Below are positions 1 through 8,759 of a stretch of 64,000 nt of DNA, piece after piece. A program made the position numbers and the translations under genes. Positions within the stretch are counted from its first letter, which is position 1; every line of letters begins with the position of its first letter. This DNA comes from Sweltsa coloradensis (Eukaryota > Arthropoda > Insecta > Plecoptera > Chloroperlidae): assembly GCA_024449915.1 (NCBI GenBank), contig JAMZAV010006809.1, positions 22,931 through 86,930 on the forward strand, in the 5' to 3' direction. Below the pieces are notes generated by a model that was given only the letters and a program-made list of their open reading frames with translations, made no database searches and had not been told where the DNA came from.

Positions 1-165
1 ACGGTTCCGGGTTTGATTCCCGTTTCAGTTCAGTCCATCTTTACTTAACATTATTTGGCCATTATTAGCTTTGAAATGTTCCAAAATCCCCGAATGAAAA
101 TCAGTTCTCTAACCGAGTGAGTACACTCTTAATAAAGATTTATATATATTTTTTAAATCACTTAC

Positions 166-321
166 GTTACTAAAGTTCTTCCTGGAGAGCGGGTCTAGTC
201 CCGTGGGTTTGATCTCCAGGGGGACGTTAGCTCTGCTCATGATGACCAGCATGGACTTCTTGAAGCTCGGCGAGGCTTCCAACCAGTCACTGCTGTAGAT
301 AGACTCGCATACTGCCTCGTG
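166..321 (-). CDS. Odorant receptor (7tm_6) penultimate C-terminal exon
   Basis: A 52-codon exon on the minus strand. It is preceded by a pyrimidine-rich tract ending CCTTCCAG and ends at a consensus donor AAC|GTAAGT; both junctions are phase 0. The translation opens HEAVCESIYSSDWLEASPS and continues with FKKSMLVIMSRANVPLEI and PLSRKNFSN. This matches the family pattern of the last intracellular segment and seventh membrane helix of insect odorant receptors: E-A-(x)-IY-x-S-x-W-(Y/L)-E, then K-K-x-(L/M)-x-x-I-M-x-R-(A/S), then P-L-S-x-x-x-F. These receptors are seven-pass ligand-gated channels that assemble with Orco in olfactory neurons. The final exon, normally a short S-Y-S-(Y/F)-F segment, must lie left of the window, and the upstream exons were not found to the right. 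The reading frame is open and the splice sites are clean, so I infer a functional host gene. Family call is good; the individual receptor cannot be named. Confidence 0.75.
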
Positions 322-482
322 CTGGAAGGATTAAGTTTTTTTAATTTATTCTTTTTTATTTCTGGACACAGTAATATCTACAAAGACAAGAACAAGACAA
401 TCATTATGGATTGCGTCACAGAGTTTATACTTATATATATTTATATATGTTTTTGGATATTTTCGTGGCCGAAATGAATTAT

Positions 483-702
483 TGAACTAGGTTTTTCGGT
501 TATAATGCCACGTTTATTAACATTAGGCCAACGTTTCGTTTTGTTTCGTTTCGTTTCGTTTTGTTCTGTATTAATCAATGTAATGTAGTTTTCGTTTTTT
601 ATATATTAAGTTGTATTGGCCCTGAAGAAGATGAGTGAAATTTCATCGAAACGTTGGCCTAATGTTAATAAACGTGGCATTATAACCGAAAAACCTAGTT
701 CA
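483..702. repeat. Short element with perfect 56-bp terminal inverted repeat
   Basis: 483-538 is the exact reverse complement of 647-702. The 108-bp loop holds a (TTCGT)n-like tract and, at its right side, the string CTGAAGA...CATCGAAAC. That string resembles the conserved CTGA-N-GA...GAAA core seen in the terminal repeats of Penelope-like elements. A (TA)n run follows at 703-720. No coding potential. Confidence 0.75.
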
Positions 703-721
703 TTAATATATATATATATAT

Positions 722-1226
722 ACAGGGTGCGAATTGACGGGGGAGATGAGGGGGATTTCCCCCCCTGGTAATTTCATCCCTGTCTCTGTTTTACTGAAAG
801 GTATCCCTGCCGGGGATGGCTAAATCCCCACCTCTGGATTCCCATCTCATCTCATAACATATCAAGTGACTTTATCACGTAATGTTAATAAATACTGCGT
901 CAATTTACACATATTTCTTTCAAAATAATACCTCAGATCACTTCTAATACCATCTTGAGGGTGATAATACCCCCAAATGTTTCCTCAGATCACTTCTAAG
1001 ACCATCTCGAGGGCAATAATGACCCAAAAATTTTTATCAGATCGCTTCTAAGGCCATCTTGAGAGCAATAATACCCCCAAAATATTTTCCTCAGATAGGG
1101 CAAAAATACCCCCAAAAAAATTTTGCCTCCGGCGGATGGGGCTTCGTCCCCAGACCCCGGTTTGCCAACGAAAATACTATTCTAATTGCCATCCCCCCCC
1201 TGCAAAGTCGTTAATTCGCACCCTGT
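722..1226. mobile_element. Non-autonomous TIR element with internal 52-bp tandem repeats
   Basis: The ends are ACAGGGTGCGAATTGACG and its near-perfect reverse complement (17 of 18). Inside, 931-1090 holds about three tandem copies of a 52-bp unit beginning CCTCAGATC, starting near 931, 983 and 1034. No open frame of note. A MITE-type DNA transposon is the simplest reading. The target duplication is not resolvable because both flanks are simple sequence. Confidence 0.6.
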
Positions 1227-1459
1227 GTGTCTGTCTGTACGTCGAAAATCAGCCGAATCGCTGAACAGATTGCGCTGAAATTTTATACAGACATCCGGCG
1301 CTAGTTTACTGACAACTGCGAACAAAATCAGCTAGATTCATTGAGATTTTAACCTACAAGAAATAATTATTAATTGAAAAATAGGCTGCGTATGTGTAGA
1401 AATTATTTTAACGACAATGGTTTTGATTTTGAAAAAATATTTTTTGTTTGTTATTTGCC
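1227..1459. other. Interspersed-repeat tail, no gene
   Basis: Starts with TGTCTGTCTGT followed by a stretch (GCTGAAATTTTATACAGAC) of the type common in insect retroelement 3' regions. A similar phrase recurs near 32310. No gene seen. Confidence 0.3.
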
Positions 1460-1745
1460 TGGCCGTGAAATGCCGTGCCCAAGGTTTATCGAAACTTGCA
1501 CGCTCAAGGTACCCCCAAATTTCGCTCAGAGATTGAGTAAACCTTGCAATATTTACACGTATTTTGTACTGGCTATGTTTTCCATAGTAATTGTCATATA
1601 TGATAGACTACACTGCGATATATGCATTTCAAAACATGTTTAATAATTTTTAAAATACAATCTAGAAATTACAAAATCTTTCCCGACCAGGGGATTGAAC
1701 CCAGGTCTCCCACATTTTGGGTATAAGGGCGCCTTAGCCAACTAG
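1460..1745 (-). repeat. tRNA-headed SINE-like repeat
   Basis: Read on the minus strand, the head (1745 down to 1683) has an A-box-like TAGTTGGCTAAGG and a B-box GGGTTCAATCC, both pol III promoter elements derived from a tRNA. The body then continues past AACATGTTTTGAAATGCATAT, ACATAGCCAGTAC and TTTACTCAATCTC. The same order of blocks recurs at 31795-32095 (plus), partially at 31365-31480 (plus) and 49905-50015 (minus). It abuts the terminal repeat of the element at 1747 directly. Confidence 0.6.
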
Positions 1746-1746
1746 A

Positions 1747-2013
1747 CTAGGAAAACGCCAAAGTCGTTGTTAGACGAGTGAGCGAGTCTTGTGTTGAGGA
1801 CCCGGGAACATTTGCATTTAAATTTGATAATTATGTTGGTATAAATAATAGGGTTTTTGAGTTTAGTTGGTATAAGGGCGCGTCAAATGGAAGGCCATAA
1901 TGCTCCACTCTAGCCTATGACAGGCTAGGGTGGCCTAAGGTGGGGGGAAGAAAAGGGATGTTACCGGTCAGCCTACTCAAGACATTGCTCACACACACAT
2001 GGCGTTTTCCTAG
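1747..2013. mobile_element. MITE-like element with CTAGGAAAACGCC termini
   Basis: The left end CTAGGAAAACGCCAAAGTC continues into GTTGTTAGACGAGTGAGCGAG. The right end GGCGTTTTCCTAG is its inverse over 13 bp. The interior block AAGGGCGCGTCAAATGG...GGCCATAATG and the gene-free body recur in the copy at 30595-30872. Non-coding. Confidence 0.65.
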
Positions 2014-2128
2014 TAAATAAATAGCTAAATAAATATCCATATCGCGAAAAATCATTACTAAAACATCGAGGGAGGGTGAACAAATGCTAGTCGCAAAGTT
2101 TTTTAACTATCAAATTTACTCTTTGTTC

Positions 2129-2380
2129 CGAGCAAAGCGAAGCAAAGACTTCAATTTCAATAACCCACAAAAAAATTTAGCTCAGGTGTTTGTTTTTTGT
2201 TCTTGTGTTTGTATTTTTGTCTGTTTGTTCAACATCCCTCAAAATTCCCTCAAATTTTGCCGTGCCATGCCGTTTGCCCGGTAGAGCGCAAACAGACAGA
2301 AAAAAAAAAAAAAAGAAAAAACACCCGAGCTAAATTTTTTGGGGGGTCAGTGAAATTGAAGTCTTCGCTTCGCTCATCCA
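2129..2380. repeat. Inverted pair of GCGAAGCGAAGAC-type repeat ends
   Basis: The left half runs plus-ward (AGCGAAGC..AGACTTCAATTTCA, then AAATTTAGCTC). The right half is the reverse complement (GAGCTAAATTTTTTG..TGAAATTGAAGTCTTCGC). Each arm is about 100 bp. The same start is seen in the longer direct-orientation copies at 33310, 34302 and 52833, so this looks like two 5' ends of that family joined head to head. Three overlapping open frames here are by-products of the repeat. Confidence 0.6.
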
Positions 2381-2679
2381 AAAATGGTCGAAATATCCAA
2401 ACATAGCAGACTGAGTTCGATGCCTGGCAATGGCATATTTCTTAAAGTTTGACTAAACTCATCAAATCTTCTTTAAAAAATTCTCCTTGACTAGAGAAAA
2501 GGACACTAAGGATTATAAATCACCTGTGGCGGAGTTCTCAGACTTGTAACACGTCAAAAACAACCACTCATGGGTGAGAAAAACTACTTTGCTTCTTTTA
2601 AACAATGTGTTCATGAAACCATCAGTTTAGAAGATGAGATGGACAAAGAACGCCTAATAGTTCCTTGCATAAGAGGTTG

Positions 2680-3720
2680 ACAATGCTCACTTTTCCGGGC
2701 AAGTCTTCACATATATCAAATGAAAGCTTGAAATGTCCCCTTTACAAAAAAAGTATGATGTATGATTGGGTCGGGTAGCTTTTGGTCAAAAAAGGGGGGG
2801 GGTAAGGTCCCAATGTGTAAATTTGAGTTCAAGAAAACAATGGCCGAATAGATGTTCACATATATAAAATGAAAGCTTGAAATGACCCCATAACGAAAAC
2901 GTATGATGCAATAATTGTGGTTGGTAGCTTTTGGTCAAAACATGGGGGGGTAAGGTCAAAATGTGTAAGTTAGAGTTCAAGAAAACAATGCCCGATAAGA
3001 AATTTTCATATGTCAAATGAAAGCTGGAAGGGGCTCGATTTCAAAAATGTATGATGTATTATTGGATCGGCTGGATTTTGGTACAAAAAAAGGGGGGAGG
3101 TAAGGTCAAAATGTATAAATATGAGTTCAAGAAAAAAATTACCGAATAGATTTTTACATATATCAAATGAAAGCTTAAAATGAACCCATTACGAAAATGT
3201 ATGACACATTATTGAGGTGGTTACCTTTTGGTAACAAAATGGGGGTAAGGTCAAAATGTGTAAATTTGAGTTCAAGAAAACAATGCCCGATTACATATTC
3301 ACATATATCAAATGAAAGCTTGAAATAACCCTTTACAAAATGTATGATGCATTATTGGGTTTAGTAGTTTTGGTCAATTGAAGAGGGGAGCGGGGGGGGG
3401 GGGGCGCAACAATAAAAAATGGAATTTTGAGTTGCAGAAATCAAAGTTAATGAAACTATTTTCATGTATCAAATGTAAGAACGCATCATTAACAGCACAA
3501 AAATATACGGTTGCATATTGTAAGGGTTAATACTATGGTCGAAATAGGAGTTAAAAGTCAAAATCTGAATTTTACGTTGCAATGCATGTGGGGGCAAGTT
3601 CACACATATATTAAATGATAGCTTATAACGAGCCCTTTGCTAACAAGTATGATGTATAATTAGGACGGGTAGCTTTTGATAAAAAAAAAGGGGGGACAAT
3701 CGCCTTTTAGACAAAATCTG
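2680..3720 (+). repeat. Left tandem array, ~150-bp unit, about seven copies
   Basis: The phrase CATATATCAAATGAAAGCTTGAAATG (with variants) appears near 2708, 2860, 3005, 3155, 3299, 3459 and 3603. Between copies come GTATGATG, TAGCTTTTGGT, a run of 5-10 G, TAAGGTC and TTGAGTTCAAGAAAACAATG in that order. The G-run length differs between units. The last two units are more divergent. Confidence 0.8.
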
Positions 3721-4018
3721 TCAAAATTGCAATGATATTGTGAAAACGTCTTTATACAATATATTGTAATTAAATGATACGACGAGCATTATACTGAATA
3801 GCATGGCCATTTTTTTGCTGATACCTTTTGTTTAAAATGGGGGTGTTTTTAAACCATATAACCATATTACATTTACCATATAAACACATTTTAAAATACA
3901 TTCGGAATAGTAAGTTGCTGTTATGGTTTTATGAGGGCGATGTCTACATGTACACAAAGTTGTCTTACATTTTATATGAAATATTAACATGTTACTGATG
4001 AACTGTACCTTGAAGTTG

Positions 4019-5650
4019 CTATTCGCTATCTGTGTCAGACTCCAAGTTTTGTGACGATATACCACATTCATTCTCATCTGCTGGTAGCATATTAGTACAT
4101 CCCTTAAGTTTGCATACATCGGTGCACATAAGGTTATTATCCAGGCATTGGCAATCAGGTAGCTTGCAAATCTTACTACATTTGCAGGCAAGAAGCTGCA
4201 TCACTGCTTCAGGGGCAGGCGATCCAGTCATCCACTCCACCACGAGTTGCCCATCTGCATTTGCTGATTGATAGTTTGCCCGTTGAAGGTGTTGAAAGAA
4301 ACAGTCCTTGCAAGGTGGAAGTTGAGCAAAATCAATTTCCCCCCCCCCCCCCCCTTGTTGCGAAATAATTCATAGCGTACAACGTTTATATCTGTGACGA
4401 GAGATTGTGATGAATACAACTTGCAGACAAAAGCTTCTAGAGTAGCAACCAACTCTTCTCCAATGGTCCAAGATTTGCCTAGTTGGCTCAAACATGCTCG
4501 ATATTTGCAAGATCTCATTATTTCTTTCAGTGCTCCAACTTTGCCTCTTCCAGCAAATGCACTCACCGTATCACAACCCGTTAAGGCGTGTAGGCCAATA
4601 AGAGCTTTGCATACTTCCTTTCCGAGGGAATTTGCAATTTTAGACACATTAACATAATGCGATCTATTCTGAGTACCTCTTTTAACAAAAAGTGATACAT
4701 TAAGATCAAATGAAGCCCATAGGCAGATGATAAGAACATCTGTGTCAGCAGATACGATGACTGCCGAAGTAAAGCCGTTGTCGGAGGCATATTTGGCATG
4801 AAAGAGTATCCGCGTATCCACTTCTTCTTGCAAACATTGCAGGTCTGCACAAATCTCCCAACCATGTTCTGTCACTTTAATGCATTGGTCTTCACACGTG
4901 ACATAAAGAATCCAATTCTGTAGTTTCAAGCGCTGTTTTGGAGATATCCAATCTTCATAAATATATTTTTTAAGGCTTGATTTATTAACAGAGTTTGCAA
5001 GAAACAATCTCCAGTTATGTATGCGGTGTCCAGGTGCTATGTTTTTAACTTGTATGGCATTGACAGGACCTCGTCGTAAGCGTTCAGTGTTTTTAATGGA
5101 TACTTCTCGATAAACATCAAATACAACATGAACTTCTGAGCATCCGTTTGCCTCTTCAAGCATGGAACGTAAAATTGATGTTGATATATATATCTGCACA
5201 CATTTGGCTGTTGAAGGATTTTTTCTGTACTATTGCCATTGCATCTATTATGCATACCTTTGGCCCTTGAATATACAAATCCTCAGCACGTGAAGAATGT
5301 TTTTCTAACTCCAGTGCCAGAACAGCCTTGGTAGTTTTTCTCAAAAGTCCCGTCTGCAGATGCTAAAGACCTGGGTATAGGTCCCAGAGGATGTGAAAGA
5401 ACATCTAGCATTTTAAGTTGCCTGATCTCGGCAATAATTAACATTCGGCATAACAGATATCTGTCCGTTTTTACAGACAAATCTACGCCCTTTTTGGATG
5501 AACGTAGATTCTTATTTAGAGTGGAGAAAGTTCCCAAGTTAAGCTTCTTTAGGCCTATATTATCATGGAATTTCGTTGTTGGGAGGGGTTTCTTCAAGCC
5601 TCGTTCGTTTGAACTCGTCATACGCTTCCTCGCCACTCTTCAGTGCTTTT
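4019..5650 (-). pseudogene. XPG/FEN1-like putative nuclease, transposon-borne, frameshifted
   Basis: Four minus-strand open segments in two or more frames form one gene: 5636-5283, 5344-5156, 5199-4228 and 4243-4019. In order they show an N-terminal part with LSHPLGPIPRSLASADG, then CIIDAMAIVQ (like the first acidic strand of FEN1/XPG), then EVDTRILFHAKYAS, VIVSADTDVLIICLW and LIGLHALTGCDTVSAFAGRGK. That order and spacing match the XPG-I acidic motif, the T-x-D-x-D strand and the (L/G)-x-D helix-two-turn region of FEN1-family nucleases. A cysteine cluster follows (LLACKCSKICKLPDCQC, then CTDVCKLKGC). From knowledge, proteins with these motifs are highly amplified in many animal genomes without an assigned role. 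Breaks lie near 5350, at an AT dinucleotide run near 5187, and at a 15-16 G run near 4342-4355; each is a site prone to slippage or sequencing error. Catalytic acidic residues look intact. The exact N-terminus is uncertain. Confidence 0.6.
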
Positions 5651-5829
5651 AACAAAACAGAAGCGATAGATGGTGGTGCAAGCATTCTTCTTGCTGGAGC
5701 ACACTTTGTTAAAATGAACATAAATTGAATTCACTAACCTTTTATGTTTGTAAAATGAGCAATTATTTTTGTTGGCTTAATTATCAATTCCATCAATCGG
5801 TAATCACTCCCGTAGATAGTAGGCTATGT

Positions 5830-6135
5830 ATAAATCAAATTTACACATTTTGACCCAACCCCCCCCCAATTTTTTGTACCAAAAGCTACCTGCCCCAAAA
5901 ATCCCTCATACGTTTTTGAAAATTGGGTCATTTCAAACTTTCATTTCATATATGTTAATATCTATTCGGACATTGTTTTCTTGAACTCAAATTTACACAT
6001 TTTGACCTTACCCCCCTTTTTTTTACCAAAAGCTACCCGACCTAATCATACATCATACTTTTTTGTAAAGGGGACATTTCAAACTTTCATTTGATATATG
6101 TGAGGACTTGCCCGGAAAAGTGAGCATGAAAAGGC
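5830..6135 (-). repeat. Right inverted array of the same ~150-bp unit
   Basis: Just over two units in reverse-complement orientation to 2680-3720 (ACTTTCATTTGATATATG, TACCAAAAGCTACC, TTGACCTTACCCCC). The outermost unit matches the leftmost unit of the left array best, as expected if the two arms are terminal inverted repeats. Confidence 0.75.
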
Positions 6136-6160
6136 CTATTTTGCCTCTTATGCAAAGGCC

Positions 6161-8500
6161 TATAATGAGGAGTCTCTTGACCACTGACGCACACAGAATT
6201 TGGTTGGAGGGGTGGGGGGGGGGGGGGGTGAGATTATAAAGTGTTACTATCAGTAGTTCTTAAATAAAAGTCAATGTTGTAAAGAAAACTATGCAAGATC
6301 GTACTTTATGCTTAGCTCACTATAACTTAATAATGAGCCTATTCGGCGTTTTGGACAAAACTTCCAAGACTCGAGTCACTGACATGTTCTCGTGAACGAA
6401 AGCTTCAGATGATTGTCTGCTGTCGAGCTCGGTAAATAACTTTTCAATGCCGTGTACACAGGTTGAAACTTCTCGGTTGGGGGGGGGGGGGGGGGGGACA
6501 AAATAGAAGCATCATGTTTTTCACTAAAATACTCCAAAATACAAAACAAAAATCCCCCTTAAATGTTTAAAGTTTCTATTTTAAATAATATAAAGGACTT
6601 TCAACCGAAAAAGAAATTTCGATAAAAATAGAAACGTCTCATATATACTATACAAAGTAGCAATATAGCATACCACTACCTTTTTCAATACAAATTGAGC
6701 ACTGTCGAATAGGTGGCGGTATGTTTAACATTATTGCCGATTGCTGCCAGAAGTCAAGCCAGTCAGTGTCGGTGTCAAGTGTAAAGCGGTAAGGCCACGC
6801 GTGCACAGCTGTCGCCTCGCCTCGCATCTCTCAGACTGATATGACCATTGAGTATATAACCATCCTTACTCAAAGATATGACTCCACACTATTCAACGAA
6901 TCAACGTACGCTAGTTTCGCGGAGAAAGAACATAGCGACATGTTTGACCTTTGATTTGAATCTAGAAATACTAGAAAACTTAAAGTTAAAGATACCTTGA
7001 GAGACTCGCGAAAATACTACTCCGATTGGTTTATATGGAACGAAATCGTGTTTGGAGTAAACTGGCCGTTGTACCATAAGATACCAAACGTTAGTACATC
7101 TCTATGGTTGCTACGCGTTGCATGGGCAGACATGATGGAATGGACGTCACACTTTTAGTGACTTTACTCAACTTGTAAAACGTACACAGTTTTAGAACGT
7201 TTTGCATAGTTGCTACAAAATACCTCAAATTTAAAACAGTCTTGGGAGCAAGCTCCTGGACGGACCCCCTTTTTGGTAGGTTTATGATTTAATTTCCCCT
7301 ACCCCGAACCTAACGACCAGTGGCAACCACAGGCAGTGGCGGATCCGGGGGGTTTGGTAGGGGTGATCAACCCCACCACCGATTATTAAAGGGTTACATT
7401 TTATTCTTTAAAAATAAGAACAATCCTGCAACGTGATGATAATATACCAAACCGTATGGTAAATCGAATAAACATATTAAAATTACTCTCTCTAAAGCCA
7501 TTTAAATACGTTTTTGACATGGCTTCGGGCTTCCTTACAAATATTATCTACGGGGTTGAGCTGCGGTGGTGCCACTAGACCTCCCGGAGTTGCGTGGCAG
7601 CTCATTCGCCCCCCCTCCCCCTTACAGAGGTCCTGGATTCGCCTCTGGAACCAACAAGGTAGGAGGAAGGTAGCACATGCTAAATTATCTCCATGAAGGG
7701 GGGGGGGGGTGGTAGACATGCGCACCAGTATAAAAGTGCATGTACTTACAATAAATTGTTATTTGAAATACATTAATTGTGGTCTGTATTTGAAATGCTC
7801 AACAATTAGAGGTGCCGGGTGCTTGAGGACGCGACGCGACGCTGCGCCTGGGCCTTGCCACCTGATATGATACAGAGATCGACACTGTTCTAGACTCGCA
7901 TTGTTTCCCAGTTCAAGAATGGTGGTGAGTTGTTTAGTGAAATCACACGCAACGCAAGTCGAGTGTAATCTACTTCGCCATCGCCTCCCAGTGACATTTC
8001 GGTTTTCATTGCGAAGACAATTACCATTGCATATTAATTTTGCCTCCTATTATATCCTAATTATATAATTCTGTGACTTGACTGGGTAGACTAAAAATAC
8101 GAATGTATTATTTGATTTGTGCCATTTGCGAATTATGATGTGAGCACTATCGGCTGTAACTTTCAGATGGACACTTACTTACTGGTTTTGCAAAACGAAC
8201 TTCCTTCCCCCCCCCCCCTCCTCTACCCTTCCTGGATACGCTCCATCTTCCAAGTTCGTTTTCAATTATCGAAAATCTTGAACAATTATCACAGCCCCAG
8301 CCACCCCACCCCAACGAATAAGCTCTAGATCCGCCACTTCAGAGTAGCAGTGTTTTGAAGCATTGAGTATATTTTATTGGGCCACGCATTTCCTTTCTAA
8401 AGTGCGAATTAGATCTAAAATGTTCTTGAACAAACACACACATTCCGCACAACCACCAAGTGACTATTGATTGACTAACATACACTAAATAAAAACCATG
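6161..8500. other. No gene seen; repeat fragments and poly-G/C runs
   Basis: Contains long G or C runs at about 6211-6230, 6480-6497, 7698-7709 and 8208-8218. AGTGGCGGATCC-type repeat ends lie near 7335 and, inverted, near 8330, a phrase common at insect transposon edges. A possible TSS-like CCAGTCAGTGTCGG near 6760 precedes AAAGCGGTAAGG; it was not followed by a recognisable exon. Confidence 0.3.
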
Positions 8501-8511
8501 AATTAACTTAC

Positions 8512-8718
8512 CCCAAAATGCCATGATGCTAACTCAAGAAACACTGAACAACGAAGTGAGCTAGTCGTGGCAGGCGGAGAGCAGGAAGGCGAATGAGTCG
8601 AGTGAAGAGACGACTCAGCTGGGAACCCCACAATCGCACTCCACACCAAGGACCAAGGAGTTCGCTGCTCACAAGGTCACCCGTCGAGCCATGAGTGCAC
8701 TCCACTGAGCGGTGCACT
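8512..8718 (-). CDS. Candidate first exon with 13-nt coding part
   Basis: On the minus strand a TATA-like TATATAC (8751-8745) is followed 33 nt later by an initiator-like GCAGTG (A at 8718), then a comparatively GC-rich 5' leader. An ATG in good context (AGCATC-ATG-GCA) follows at 8524-8522. Only ATG GCA TTT TGG G is coded before a consensus donor G|GTAAGT. A tiny coding first exon followed by an intron is typical of insect secreted and cuticular protein genes, where the signal peptide is split after a few residues. No second exon could be recognised at lower coordinates, so the product is unknown. The promoter reading is ambiguous because the same TATA sequence reads well as TATAAAAA on the plus strand. 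Confidence 0.35.
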
Positions 8719-8744
8719 GCGGTCAAAAGGATGGTAGCCATGTA

Positions 8745-8751
8745 GTATATA
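8745..8751 (-). promoter_or_regulatory. TATA-like box
   Basis: TATATAC on minus, within TATATAAAAA on plus. It sits at the expected distance upstream of an initiator-like site at 8718. Direction cannot be settled from sequence. Confidence 0.3.
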
Positions 8752-8759
8752 AAAACCTG

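Larger units (their letters stand above)
2660..6160. mobile_element. Foldback-type element carrying an XPG-like nuclease gene
   Basis: About 3.5 kb, bounded by inverted copies of GCATAAGAGG...TGCTCACTTTTCCGGGCAAG. Each arm is built from a ~150-bp tandem repeat: about seven units on the left and just over two, inverted, on the right. Between the arms lies one gene on the minus strand encoding an XPG/FEN1-like nuclease. Unequal arms made of tandem units are the known architecture of Foldback elements; a nuclease of this kind as sole cargo is not something I can place in a named transposon superfamily. No target duplication could be read at the outer ends. The composite-element call is inference from symmetry. 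Confidence 0.55.

Noticed and set aside
2680..3720. CRISPR array
   Set aside because: The array has ~150-bp units with no constant-length unique spacers, in a eukaryotic genome with no cas genes.
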